From positions 77,501-141,500 of the forward strand of contig CAUYUJ010016302.1 of NCBI GenBank assembly GCA_963575745.1: a stretch of 64,000 nt of DNA, written 5' to 3'. Source of the DNA: Prorocentrum cordatum (lineage: Eukaryota; Sar; Dinophyceae; Prorocentrales; Prorocentraceae). Both the position numbers and the translations under genes were made by a program. Positions 1 through 10,850 of this stretch are shown piece by piece. The notes below the pieces were generated by a model that was not told the origin of the DNA, did not search any database, and was given only the letters and a program-made list of their open reading frames with translations. How positions within the stretch are numbered: the first letter of the stretch is position 1; each line of letters starts with the position of its first letter.

Positions 1-1325
1 TCCTATGGAATCCTGTAGGACCCTGAAAGGATCCTATAGGATCCCTATAGGCTTCCGATGGAATCCTGTAGGACCCTGTAGGGATCCTATAGGCCCCCCC
101 TCGGATTCCTATAGGGTTGCTACGGAATCCTGCAATGTTACAATAGGATTGCTATAGGATTCCTACAGGATTGCTACAGGGTTGGATCCTCCTAGGATTC
201 CTATAGGGTTTCTATGGAATCCTGTAGGACCCTGGAGGGATCCTATAGGGACCCAAAAGGACCCCAATAGGATTCCTATTGGAATCCTATGGAATCCTGC
301 AGGCCCCATGTAGGGATCCTATACGACCCCAATAAGATTGCGATAGGAATCCTATGGAATCCTGTAGGACCCTGTAGGGATCCTATAGGATTCCAATAGG
401 AGACCCATAGGATTCCAATGGACTTCCTATGGGATCCTGTTGGACCCTGTAGGGACCTTATGGGTTTCCAATGAGATTCCGATAGGATTCCGATGGAATC
501 CTGTAGGGCCCTGTAGGGACCCTATGGGTTCCCAATGAGATTCTAATCGGATTCCTATGGAATCCTGTAGGACACTGTAGGGATCCCATAGGGTTCTAAT
601 AGTATTACAATAGGATTCCTATGGAATCCTGTAGGACCCTGTAGGGACCCTATCGGACTTCCACTAAGATTCCAATAGGATTCCTATGGAATCCTGTAAG
701 ACCCTGTTGGGACCCTATGGGATGTCCACTAGGATTCCCATAGGATTCCGATGGAATCCAGTAGGACCCTGTTCGGACCCTACAGGATTTCTCATAGGAT
801 TCCAATATGGTTCGTATGGAATCCTCTGGGACCCTGTAGGGATCCCCCAAGATTTCCAATAGGATTCCAATCATATTCCTATGGAATCCTCTAGGACCCT
901 GTAGGGACCCCATAGGGTTCCAATAGGATCCCAATAGGATTCCAACAGCATTCCGATGGAATCCTGTAGGATCCTGCAGGGACCCTAGAGGTTTGCTCAA
1001 GGATTCCGAGAGGAGTATCATGGAATCCTGTAGGACCCTGTAGGGATCCTATAGGATTCCTACAGGATTCCAATTGGTTGCCTTTGGACTCCTGTAGGAC
1101 CCTGCAGGGATCTTATAGGATTCCAACAGGGTTCCCATGAGGTTCCTATGGAAGCCTGCAGGACCCTGTAGGGATCCCATAAGAAGTCCTATAGGAGACC
1201 TATGGAATCCTGTAGGATTCTGTAGGAATCCTGTAACATTCAAAACAAATCGACGGAATCCTGTAGGACCCTGTAGGGATCCTATAGGAATCCTGTAGGA
1301 TTCCTACAGGAATCCCATGGAATCC
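1..1325. repeat. Satellite array 1 (GGAATCCTGTAGGACCC type)
   Basis: Imperfect tandem array assembled from blocks such as GGAATCCTGTAGGACCC, TGTAGGGATCC and TATAGGATTCC. The block TATGGAATCCTGTAGGA or a close variant recurs near 352, 490, 555, 619, 684, 748, 813, 879 and 953, giving a period of about 65 bp. No spacer-like unique sequence separates the units. Apparent ORFs here are translations of the repeat. Confidence 0.9.
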
Positions 1326-1439
1326 TGTAGGACCCTGACGACGACGATCATCCCATCAGAACCTTCACCGTCATCACCATGAGGATCATCATCGTCCGCC
1401 TCTTTGCGCTCATCGTCCTCATCATCGCCATCCTGTGCG

Positions 1440-1470
<31 letters not shown>

Positions 1471-1795
1471 CATCATCATCATGATCATCATCATCATGAT
1501 CATCCTCATCGCCAACAGAATCATCATCAGCATGACCAGCATCACGATCGCAATCGTGATCATCATCGTCATCATCTTCATCATCAGCATCATCGTCACA
1601 ACAATCCTCATCGTCATCGTCCTCATCCTCGTCCTCACCATCCTCACTCGTCATCCTTATCCTCATCATCGTCCTCCTGCTCGTGGCCCTCATCATCACC
1701 CCGATCCTCCTCCTCGTCCGCATCGCCCTCACCATTATCAGCATGACCCTCATCTTCGTCGGCATGTTCAGCCTCATCATCTGTCAGCGGTCAAC
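1326..1795. repeat. Imperfect (CAT)n trinucleotide tract
   Basis: Dominated by TCATCA/CATCAT with CGTC and CTC interruptions; the purest part is at 1435-1510. It is open in several frames on both strands and gives poly-Ile, poly-His or poly-Asp/Met translations. That is a property of the trinucleotide, not evidence of a gene. Confidence 0.88.
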
Positions 1796-1816
1796 ATCCC
1801 CATCATTGTCGTCCTC

Positions 1817-2042
1817 GAGCTTCCTGTGGGGCCAGGGCCACAATCCTCGAGAGGGGTGTGCCGAAATGAAGCCTCAGTGGAGCTCCCTGTGGGGCCAGGG
1901 CCACGATCCGTGAGAGGGGTGCGACGAAATCAAGGTTCGGTGGAGCTCCCTGAGCCACGATCCTCGAGAGGGGTGTGCCGAAATCAAGCCTCGGTGGAGC
2001 TCCTTGTGGGGCCAGGGCCACGATCCGTGAGAGGGGTGCGCC
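1817..2042. repeat. Four-copy ~63-bp tandem repeat with alternating variants
   Basis: Four units each begin GAGCT(C/T)C(C/T)TGTGGGG or a shortened form. Units 1 and 3 carry ATCCTCGAGAGGGGTGTG; units 2 and 4 carry ATCCGTGAGAGGGGTGCG. The A-B-A-B order implies duplication of a dimer. Unit 3 lacks about 9 bp. Confidence 0.8.
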
Positions 2043-2240
2043 CTTTGGGGCCTGTATGGGACTCCGCAGCAGTCCCGAAAGGACCTTCCGAGCAACGCCG
2101 CCGGGCCCTGCAGACCCCCGCAGCGGCCTGGCGAGGCCTCGTGGCGTTGCTCGGACCAGGGGCCCTGCAGGGCCCGTGCGTGGCCCCATGGTGTTGCTCG
2201 GGGGGGGGTCGAGCAACGGGCCTCCAGTAGTGTCCTCGCG
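2043..2240. other. GC-rich spacer, no gene seen
   Basis: GC-rich sequence with a poly-G run near 2203 and several GGGCCC/CAGGGCCC blocks. No conserved protein motif is seen in any frame. Confidence 0.5.

Positions 2241-2310
<70 letters not shown>
2241..2310. repeat. (AAC)n microsatellite
   Basis: About 23 uninterrupted AAC units. A short second AAC run lies at 2424-2443 after a poly-C stretch. Reading frames through it give poly-Asn, poly-Gln, poly-Thr, poly-Val or poly-Cys and are not treated as genes. Confidence 0.93.
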
Positions 2311-2311
<1 letters not shown>

Positions 2312-2545
2312 GGATAGGGATCTTCCCTGGCCCCCGGCGCTCGGGGGACGTGCGGAGCTCTCCTCCAGGGGGGGGCAGGAGTCGTCCCCGGCCCCCGGGG
2401 CCCCCCAACCCCCCCCCCCCCCCAACAACACAACAACAACAACGGACCGGTTCAAATAAAAAAAAAACCTTCTAGCTCTATTAACACTTTACACCGGACT
2501 CGCTTCGCTTACTTGCGTGCGCGCGTAAGCGAAAGTCCGCCATCC

Positions 2546-3000
2546 CTAATAGGATCCTATTGGTGGATCCATCCCTAATAGGATCCTATTAGAGGTGGAT
2601 CCATCCCTAATAGGATCCTATTAGAGGTGGATCCATCCCTAATAGGATCCTATTAGAGGTGGATCCATCCCTAATAGGATCCTATTAGAGGTGGATCCAT
2701 CCCTAATAGGATTCTATTTGAGGCGGATCCAGCTATGATAGGATCCTAGTAGAGGTGGAGCCATGCCTACTAGGATTCTATTAGAGGTGGATCCAGCTAT
2801 GATAGGATCCTAGTAGAGGTGGATCCATGCCTACTAGGATCCTATTAGAGGTGGATCCATCCCCAATAGGATCCTATTAGACGTGGATCCAGCTGTGATA
2901 GGATCCTAGTAGAGGTGGTTCCATCCCTGACAGGATTCTACTACAGCTGGATCCATCCCTAATAGGATCCTTTTAGAAGTGGATACAGCTGAACTTGGAT
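2546..3000. repeat. Satellite array 2 (CCTAATAGGATCCTATTAG type)
   Basis: Tandem units of about 32 bp. The first six copies are nearly identical. Later copies alternate between CATCCCTAATAGGATCC and CAGCTATGATAGGATCC variants and decay rightwards. The core AATAGGATCCTATT is a perfect palindrome. Confidence 0.92.
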
Positions 3001-3262
3001 CCTGTTAGAGCTGTACAGATGACTGTATGGGATCCTATACAGATCCTTTAAGGACTGTATAAGGTCCTATACAGATCTTATGCAGACTGCACAAGACCCT
3101 CTACAGATCCTATACAGACTGGATAGGGTATTATACAGATCCTATCCTTTACAGACTGTATAAGACCCTATACAGATCCTATACAGACTGGAGAGGATCC
3201 TACACAGATCCTGTACGGACTGTGTGGGATCCTTTACAGATCCTATACAGACTGTATGGACC
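3001..3262. repeat. Satellite array 3 (GATCCTATACAGACTGTAT type)
   Basis: Tandem units of about 20 to 40 bp mixing GATCCTATACAGACT, GTATAAGACCC and CAGATCCT. It joins array 2 through the shared element GGATCCTATACAGATCC. Confidence 0.85.
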
Positions 3263-3690
3263 AAGGCCTCCAAGAGGCCAAAATCAATCAAAAACCTAAA
3301 GAAATCCGATGATGTTTGCCTTCTCGCCTTTTCGCTTCCGATGGCCGTCCGAGGTCTCAAGATGGCTCCAAGAGGGCCCCAAGAGGGCCCCAAGAGGGGC
3401 CCAAGAGGGCCCCAAGACGGCCCCAAGAGCGCCCAAGAGCGCTCCAAGAGCGCCCCAAGAGAGGTCCAGGAGGCGGTTTTTGGGGCTCCCGAGGGGATAC
3501 GCTAATTAAGGAACCCCCCTTCTTTGATCGATCTCCTCCACGATGGCCGCAAGAGGCGCCCAGGAGGCTCCAAGAGGCGCCAAGATGGCTCCAAGATGGC
3601 CCCAATATGGCCCCAAGAGGCCCGCAAGAAGCCCCCAAGAGAGCCCCAAACGGCCCCAAGAGGCCCCCCCAGGAATCTCTAAAACCCCCA
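3263..3690. repeat. CAAGAGGGCCC-type minisatellite with conserved core (copy 1)
   Basis: A non-repetitive leader containing GCCTTCTCGCCTTTTCGCTT (3319-3338) is followed by about 100 bp of CCCCAAGAGG/CCCCAAGACGG units. A unique core AACCCCCCTTCTTTGATCGA lies at 3511-3530, then a second array of CCAAGATGGCC/CCAAGAGGC units. The same leader-array-core layout recurs elsewhere in the window, so this is a member of a dispersed family. The Gly/Pro/Arg-rich reading frames follow from the repeat. Confidence 0.75.
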
Positions 3691-3965
3691 GGGAATCTCT
3701 GGAATCCCTAGGAATATATTGAATCCCTAGAAATCCCTGGAATCCCTAGGAATCTCTGGAATCCCTAGGAATCGATGGAATCCATAGGAATCTCTGGAAT
3801 CCCTAGGGTTCTCGGGAATACATAGGGATCTCTGGAATCCCTAGGAATCTCTGGAAGCCCTAGGAATCTGTTGAATCCCTAGGAATCTTTGGAATCCCTA
3901 GGAATCTATTGAATCCCTAGGAACCTCTGGAATCCCTAGGAATCTCTGGAATCCCAGAGCTGCGG
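3691..3965. repeat. Satellite array 4 (GGAATCCCTAGGAATCTCT type)
   Basis: Tandem units of about 19 bp built on CTGGAATCCCTAGGAATCT, containing the palindrome CCTAGG. Confidence 0.92.
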
Positions 3966-4855
3966 GGGAGTCTTTGGAATTCCTAGGGGTCCTAAAGTTT
4001 AACAGAAATTAATAGAATTCCTATGAATTTTAAATATTCTTAGAAATTCTCAGAATTCCTAGGCATCCTAGAGATTCCTAGGAATTCCTAGGAATGCTCG
4101 AGATTCCTACGAATTCCTAGAACTCCTAGAGATTCCTAGGAATTCATATGATTCCTAGGAATTCCAAGAGATTCATAGGAAGTCCTAGAATTCCTGGGGA
4201 TCATCAAGATTCATATGAATTCCTAAAATTCCTAGGAGTCCAAGAGATTCCTAGGAATTCCTAGGAACCCTTAAGATTCCTATGAATTCTTAGAAACCTT
4301 GGGAATCCTAAAGATTGCTAGGAATTCATGTGTATCCTAAGAATTCCTGGAGATCCCTGGGAATTCCAGGAGTTCCTGGGAATCCTAGAGATTGCTTGGA
4401 ATCATACAGATCCCTAGGAATCCGAAAGATTCCTAGGAATCCTATAGATTCCTATGAACCCTGGGGATTCCTAGAATTCCTAGGAATCCTACAGATTCCT
4501 AAGAATTTATAGAAGTCATAGGGATCCTTTCTAGGAGTCCTCGAGATTCCCAAGAATTCTGAAAATTCCTAGGGTTCCTGGAATTCCTAGGAATCCTAGA
4601 GGTTCTCAGGAATTCGTTGAATTCTAAGGAATCCGGGAGCTTCCAAGGAATTCATAAACTCCTAGGAATCCAAAATATTCAAAAGGAATTCCTAGGATTC
4701 CTATGAGTCCTCGAAATTCCTAGGAATTCCTAGAATTCCTAGGGATTCCTGAGATTTCCTAGGATTCCTAAAGATGAATCGAGATTCCTAGGAATTCATA
4801 GAATGCCTACGAATCCTAAAGATCCATAGGAATCCTAAAAATTCCTATGCAAATC
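3966..4855. repeat. Satellite array 5 (ATTCCTAGGAATTCCTAG type)
   Basis: Roughly 870 bp of AT-rich, loosely tandem units around the palindromes TTCCTAGGAA and GGAATTCC with many point changes. It continues array 4 with a changed unit. Confidence 0.88.
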
Positions 4856-5050
4856 ACATACGGCCTGTATGGGATCCTACGCAGGTCCCGCACGGCCTTT
4901 GTATGGGATCCCATACAGAGCCCAGACGGCCTGTATGGGATCCCGCACAGATCCCATACAGCATGTATGGGAACCGATACAAATCCCATACGGCCTGTAT
5001 GGGACCCCACACAGATCCCATACGGCCTGTATGGGATCCACACGGATCCG
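4856..5050. repeat. Satellite array 6 (CCCATACGGCCTGTATGGGA type)
   Basis: About six units of roughly 31 bp. Each has an inverted core CCCATACGGCCTGTATGGG, able to form an 8-bp stem, joined by ATCC(C/G)CACAGAT. Confidence 0.9.
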
Positions 5051-5580
5051 TATAAAATTCCGATGGAGGCCTATATAGAATTCGTATGGAGGGCTATAGA
5101 ATTCCGATGGAGGCCTATAGAATTCCTATGGGGAGCGATAGATTTCCTATGGAGGCCTATATAGAATGCCTATGGAGGCCTATAGAATTCCTATGGGGGG
5201 CCTATAGAGTTCCGATGGAGGCCTATAGAATTCCGATGGAGGCCTATATAGAATTCCTATGGAGGCCTATAGAATTCCGATGGGGGCCTATATAGAATTC
5301 CCCTGGAGGCCTATAAAAGTCCGATGGGTGCCTATAGAATTCCTATGGAAGCCAATAGAATTTGTATGGGGGCCTATGGGATTCCTATGGAGGCCTATAG
5401 AACTCCTATGGGTGCCTATGGAATTCGTATGGAAGCCTACAGAATTCCTATGGGGACCTATATAGAATCCTTATGGAGGCCTATAGAATTCCTATGGAGG
5501 CCGATATAACTCCTATGGTGTGACATCTAGAATTCCTATGGTGACCTATAGAATGCCTATGGGGGGCCCTATTGAATTCC
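5051..5580. repeat. Satellite array 7 (GGAGGCCTATAGAATTCCTAT type)
   Basis: About 20 units of 23 to 27 bp around GGAGGCCTATAGAATTCC, with TATATAGAATT variants at intervals. Open in most frames because the unit lacks in-frame stops. Confidence 0.92.
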
Positions 5581-6125
5581 TATGGACCAACACAGCCGTG
5601 GCAGGGTCCGTATCGGGGTCCACACAACTGTATGAGGATATCTATAAGGATCCATACAGCTGTGGTCCGATCCCTACAGGGCCCGATGCAGCTGTGGTTT
5701 GATCCCTATAGGGGTCCACACAGCTGTGGTAGGATCCCTGTAAGGATCCATACAGATGTGGCACGATCCCCATCGGGAGCCATACAGATACAGCCTGCTC
5801 CCTGTAGGGATCCATACAAACGTGGTAAGATCTAGGGACCGATACAGCTGTGGTAGGACGCCTGTAGGGATGCTCAACATCTGTGGTAGGATCCCTTTAG
5901 GGATCCATACGAATATAATTGAATCCCTATAAGGACCGATGCAGCTGCGGAAGGATCCCTATAAGGACCCATACAGCTGTAGAGCGACCCCTATCACGAT
6001 CCATACAACTGTGGTTGGATCCCTATAGGGATCCCTACACCTGTCGTAGGATCCCTAGACGGATCCACGCGGCTCTGGCAAAATCCCTAAAGGGAGTCAC
6101 ACAGCTTTGGTAGCACCCCTATAAG
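5581..6125. repeat. Satellite array 8 (GGATCCCTATAGGGATCCA type)
   Basis: Units of about 40 to 45 bp: ACAGCTGTGGTAGGATCCCT then ATAGGGATCCATACAGCTG, containing the palindromes CAGCTG and GGGATCCC. It decays towards 6120. Confidence 0.9.
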
Positions 6126-6318
6126 GTTGAGTGTCTGGGGGGGCGGGGGCGCGGGGACGTAGGGGCGTGGGGGGGAGCGCCGGGGCCCCAGTGGAGGACT
6201 CCATCAAACCTCAGTGAATTGCGAGGAAGTCTCGAGCGGGAGCCGTCGGCGTTGTTGTTGTTGTTGTTGGGGTGGGGGGGGGGGGGGGCGCGCCGGGGGC
6301 CGGCGCCCGCTCCTATTC

Positions 6319-6370
<52 letters not shown>

Positions 6371-6389
6371 GCAGCAGCAGCAGCAGCAG

Positions 6390-6420
<31 letters not shown>

Positions 6421-6430
6421 CAGTTTAAGA
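6126..6430. repeat. (GTT)n / (AAC)n inverted microsatellite pair
   Basis: A G-rich stretch (6138-6190) is followed by (GTT)n at 6251-6269, a poly-G/GC loop (6270-6310) and (AAC)n-(AGC)n-(AAC)n at 6318-6418. The GTT and AAC tracts are complementary and could fold around the GC-rich loop. Long poly-Asn, poly-Gln and poly-Leu frames are repeat artefacts. Confidence 0.88.
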
Positions 6431-6760
6431 TTGCTCGCTCTATCTGCCCATGTGCCAATCAATGCGAATATCCCAAACCTTTGGTAACCGCCCTCGTCAT
6501 CTTCGATCGTACCCCCTTGGGCGTAGATCTTCCTTATCTGCCACGTGCTTTCATTGCAGCCCCTACAACAAGGGAAGAAAGGACGGGTGGAAGGGGATGG
6601 AAGAAGAATGGAGCACGAGAGAAATTAGCAGGAGCGGGGCAAGGAGCAGAAAACAAGTGGTAGAACCAGAAGGGCAGATCGGGTGGGCAGACCCATAGCG
6701 GGCAGGTCGGGAAGGCGGGCCCAGGCGACGAGGTCGAGAAGGCGGGTTGCTGAAGCGTGG
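6431..6760. other. Unassigned sequence
   Basis: No recognisable protein, RNA or mobile-element signal. A purine-rich part lies at 6570-6660. Confidence 0.4.
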
Positions 6761-6995
6761 GCCCTGCATGAATCGCGAGGAAATCTCGAGCGACAGCGCG
6801 ATTCCCAAGTAAATCTTGACAAGAGCCAAAACGAGAGCGTGATTCCTGAGCGCCGAGGGCGCATCGTCTGAATACATTGCGAGGAAGTCCCACGCGAGAG
6901 CGCGATGCGCACATACATTGTGAGGACTTCCCGTGCGAGAGCGCGATTTGGGAAGAGATTGTGAAGTATCAGGCGGGAGCCGCTGTTGTTGTAAA
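6761..6995. repeat. Degenerate GCGAGGAAGTC repeat units
   Basis: Four diverged units share ATTGCGAGGAAGTC followed by GCGAGAGCGCGAT: near 6769, 6872, 6913 and 6957. The last ends GGCGGGAGCCGCTGTTGTTG. A fifth, isolated copy at 6217-6256 also runs into GGGAGCCG plus GTT repeats, so the unit is dispersed and associated with GTT tracts. Confidence 0.6.
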
Positions 6996-7129
6996 CCTGG
7001 GGCCAGGGACCCAGTTTGAGCCGAGTAACTTTCGCTGATAAAAAACAGGATGCGAGCCCTGGGGGAAGCACTTCAATTGAAAAAGCACTATGGTCACCAG
7101 AGGGCGTTATCGATAATTACGTCAATAAT

Positions 7130-7605
7130 GAGAGTTCAACAGCAACCACAACCACACAAAAAAACACACAACAACCACAACAACCACGACAACGACAACG
7201 ATAACGACAACCAACAACATCATCAACAAAACAACAAAACAACCACAAACATAAAACAACAACAGCAGCAGCAACCACAACACCAACAACAACAAAATGC
7301 AACAACATCAACATCGACATCGACATCAACATACACATCCACATCAACACCAAAATCATCATCGCCGTCGCCGTCGGCATCGGCACTACCATCACCATCA
7401 TCATCACCATCATCTGCATCAGCATCAACATCAGCATCATCAGCAGCATCAACAGCATCATCATCACCAGCATCATCATCATCATCAGCATCAACAGCAG
7501 CATCAGCAGCATCAGCATCATCATCATCATCCTCATCAGCATCATCTCCATCATCATCCGCAGCAGCAGCATCATCACCTTTCGTCTCATCCAGCTCCCT
7601 CATCA
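7130..7605. repeat. (CAA)n/(CATC)n compound trinucleotide tract
   Basis: Starts as CAACAAC-rich (7137-7300), becomes CATCGACATCAACATC and ends as (CATCAG)/(CATCAT). All frames are low complexity (poly-Gln/His, poly-Ser, poly-Asp, poly-Met). Confidence 0.88.
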
Positions 7606-8160
7606 CCCTCATTGCCCCAAATGTTTCTCCGCCTTGGCGCCATTATCGTCAACATCATTCCATCGCTGCATTATCAAAATGTTATGTCTCATCCAGTTCC
7701 TTGCCCGATCTTTTTTTTCCCGCCTGGCCACCATCTACATAAACACGCGGGCGCTTCGCACGCGCAGTCGCATCGCACGCTAGTATTTGCATTGGTGCTG
7801 ACAAACCCGAGGGCGCTTTGTAGCCTCTTTGAGCTCCGCTTTGACACTTGCAGTTTTGTGCTGATGTTGGGAGTGGGTGACGTCGCAAAAATTATGGGAC
7901 ATGTTATCTCGGGCTCAAATCATCGCTCGCAGGTCAAGCTCGAGGAATGAAGAGGCGCGGATGCTGTCTGGGGCACCTGGAACTCCAACTCCGTTGTTCG
8001 TCCAGTGGGCCCAGCAGCGTTTTTAGATTCAGCCCATATAGATGTTCGTCTTGGCGTTCAATGTGTAGGCCCCTTGCAAGAATGGTTCGCCTCCTCGTGG
8101 CGTACGGTGGGCAGCTTGTTGCCGTGAAGGGTTAAAATACTCGTCCTGCTCCGTCCCGTG
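7606..8160. other. Unassigned sequence
   Basis: Ordinary-complexity DNA with short unconserved open frames. Nothing recognisable. Confidence 0.4.
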
Positions 8161-8640
8161 CCTCTTCCTGTCACTCCACAGGAGGAACAGCAAGGAGGAG
8201 GGAGCAGGCAGCAGGGAGAAGGAAGAGGACGAGGGGAACGACGAAGGGCTGGGCATAACAGCGCAAGAGGAGAGAGGGAGGCGGGGGAAGATTGAGAGGA
8301 GAGGAGGAGGGAAAGGAGAGGAACATCAGGTGGATGATAAGGAGAGGCAAGCAAAAGCGGATTGCTGAACATATACATGTTGCGGAGCGACCTGTGATAA
8401 GCAACTGCATTGGGTGGAGGGGCGGCGGGCAAAAGGAGGAGGAGGCCAGGAGGATGGAGGAAAAGGAAGAAGGGGAAGAGGGAAGGGGGGAATACGAAGA
8501 GAAGAGAACGACGTCGAGGAAGAGACGCGTGTGATTGATAGGGGAATGATGTGAATGAAGAGGATGAAGAATGATTGGGGCAGGAGCAAGGAGAAGTGCA
8601 CTCTTTTACGACGTAGAGCGGAGGGGGGCAGAGAGGAGGG
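8161..8640. repeat. Purine-rich (GGA/GAAG) tract
   Basis: Strongly strand-asymmetric: the + strand is almost all A and G from about 8180 to 8640, with only short interruptions. Such tracts can form triplex DNA. No gene signal. Confidence 0.7.
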
Positions 8641-8689
8641 GACACGGTGCTGCTCCTCCACGGATGCCGTTCATAGTGACCTCCGGCCC

Positions 8690-9995
8690 ATCCTGCCATC
8701 GTGTTGTTGTCAGTGACCGCTGAGATGCCTGTTGGGATCTGTTTGGAAGCCTCTGGGCAGCCTTCTGGAGGCAAGTTTGAAGCCCCTTGGGAGCAGGTTG
8801 GAGCCCTCTTTTGGGCCTCTTGGGGATCCATCTAGGGCATGATTCGGCCGTCTTGGGGCCCAGTTGGGCCGTGTTGTGGCCCTCTTGGCCCGTCAAAGGG
8901 GGTCTTGGGCCGTCTATGGCTCTCCTGGCGCACTCTTGAACCCGCGTGGGGGCCTCTTAGGACCCTCTTGCGCCGTCTTGGGGCGATGTTCGAAACCTCT
9001 TCGGCCGTCTCGGGCCGTCGGAAGCCCGAATAGGCGAAAACCCAGAAAGCCGTCAAACCCAAAGGAAAATCAAGGTAGTTGGCCGCCATACGCCAACGAG
9101 AAGTTCCTCTTGATGCCCTCTGGGGCCGTCCTGAGCCCGTCTGACCCGTCTTGGGGCCTTTGGCCGTCCTGGGGCTCTCTTGGGAGCCTCTTGGGGTTCT
9201 CGTGAGGCTCTCGTGGAAACATCTTGGGGCTCTCCAGGGCCGTCTTAGAGGTTTTCTTGGGCCGTCTTGGGGTCCTCTGGGGGCATCTTGGGCCGTCTTG
9301 GGGCGACTTTTGGCGCCTCTCGGGCCTTCTTGGAGCGATGGAAACCCGAAAGGCGAAAACTTTACGTACCATCACAAGCTAATGGGGGATCAATGTTTTT
9401 GGCCTCCTCGAGCCCTCTTGGGGGTCCTCTTGAAGCCTCCTTGGGCCGTCCTGGAGCCCGTCTGGTCCATCTTGGGGTGCTGTGGTCGTCCTGGGGCTCT
9501 CTTGGGGACCTCTTGGGGCGATCTTGGGGCTCTCCTGGGGCCCTTTTTGGTGCTCTCCCGAGCCGTATTGGATCTTTTTGGGACCGTCTTAAGCCATCTT
9601 GGGGCTTGCTCTCTGGGGCCTTTTCTGGGCGTTCTTTGGGGCCTTTGGGGGCGATTTATGGCGCCTCCCTCCCGAATTACGATGTTGGGCTCCTGAAGCC
9701 GTCTTTGCAGGTCCTCCTGGAGCACTCGTAATGGAAGCAAGTTAAGCCTCTGGAGGCGCCGAGTGAGCCGTCTGAAAAGTCTGGAGGCCGTCTTGGGACG
9801 ACTCTCTTGGGGTTCTGCCGAGACGTAACTAGTGGGGCTCGTCTTCGGGCCCTCTTAAGCTATCTTGGAGCTATCTTGGGCCTTCTTGGGCCTCATAGGC
9901 CCTCATAGGGGCGACTTGTAGCGCATCCTGAGCCGTCTTGGACCGCGGGGAGCCCGAAAAGGCGAGAACTCTAAAACCTAAAAATAAAGAATGAT
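8690..9995. repeat. CTCTTGGGGC-type minisatellite (minus-oriented copies of the CAAGAGG family)
   Basis: Reverse-complement equivalent of the CCCCAAGAGG arrays. Three sub-blocks each end in the conserved core GAAGCCCGAATAGGCGAAAA or close variants at about 9019, 9343 and 9949. In each, the array precedes the core, mirroring the plus-oriented copies. Confidence 0.75.
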
Positions 9996-10130
9996 GCTGG
10001 CCTCCGGGAACCGTCTTCGAGGGCCTCCTGGGAAATTCTCGGGACGTCTTGGATGCGATTTAAGCCGCTGGAGGCGCCGAGTGAGCTGTCTGACGAAACG
10101 TCTGGAGGCCGTCGTGGGACGACTCGAGGC
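9741..10130. repeat. ~318-bp-spaced direct duplication
   Basis: TGGAGGCGCCGAGTGAG followed by (C/T)(C/T)GTCTG, then GTCTGGAGGCCGTC and GGGACGACTC, occurs at 9750-9805 and again at 10068-10125 with few changes. This implies tandem duplication of a ~318-bp unit of the minisatellite family. Confidence 0.7.
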
Positions 10131-10640
10131 CGGCGTGGATCGTCTTGACGGCTGTCTGAGCGCCCTCGGCGTCGATTTGTGCGCGGATAGGCCCAGTCTC
10201 TACATGTACAATCGGGGTTCCGGCCCAGTGGCCCCCTGGACCCGGCCACCTGTTATATGTATAAGGATCAACTTATTCACAACGACATGAGGTAGCTATG
10301 ACTGAGAGGCCGGCGGTAGAGTGCAGCCGCTCCCGCCTGCGGTGTGGCCCGTGGGAGGTTACTTTATTCGAGTGGTTGACATGATCGACCGACAGTGCCT
10401 GGCCGTGAATTAAGTGAACTCCCTCCGGCGGGGCCCAACCCTGCCAAAGGATCCCGACAATTCCAGCGGCTCCTGGCGGCTCTGGGTGTCTAAAGGCGCC
10501 CAGGAGACCCCAAGACTGCCCGAGACCCCCTCAAGGCGACTTCAGACTGCCCCAAGTCCACCCCAAGACAGCCCAGCGACGCCCCAGAGGCCCAAAGATG
10601 CCACCAGCACAACCCCACCGTCGAAGCCCTCTCAGGCTAA
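10131..10640. other. Unassigned sequence
   Basis: No conserved coding, RNA or repeat signal beyond weak CAAGA-type remnants after 10500. Confidence 0.4.
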
Positions 10641-10850
10641 GAATGCTCGAAATCATGACAAGTTCCCTTTGATGTTTGCTTCCAAGCTTTTCGGCTTCAA
10701 ATGGCCTCAGGAAGGCTTGAAGGAGCCCCTCGAAGCGTACAAGACAGCGCAAGACGGGCCGAAGCCCCCCCCCAAGACGGCCCAAGAGCGCCCCAAGAGG
10801 GCTCCAAGACGACCTCAAGATTCGCCCAGACGTTTCAAAAATGGTTGAAC
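10641..10850. repeat. CCCCAAGACGG minisatellite with core (copy 2)
   Basis: The core GATGTTTGCTTCCAAGCTTT (10671-10690) precedes CCCCAAGACGGCCCAAGAG units. It matches the leader at 3310-3345 with changes, so it belongs to the same dispersed family in plus orientation. Confidence 0.65.

Noticed and set aside
1-1325. CRISPR-like repeat array
   Set aside because: There are no unique spacers of constant length, units are imperfect and contiguous, and the window is eukaryotic.
6204-6663. Poly-Gln/poly-Asn proteins (possible prion-like)
   Set aside because: Each frame is created by the (AAC)n microsatellite; flanks are not conserved.
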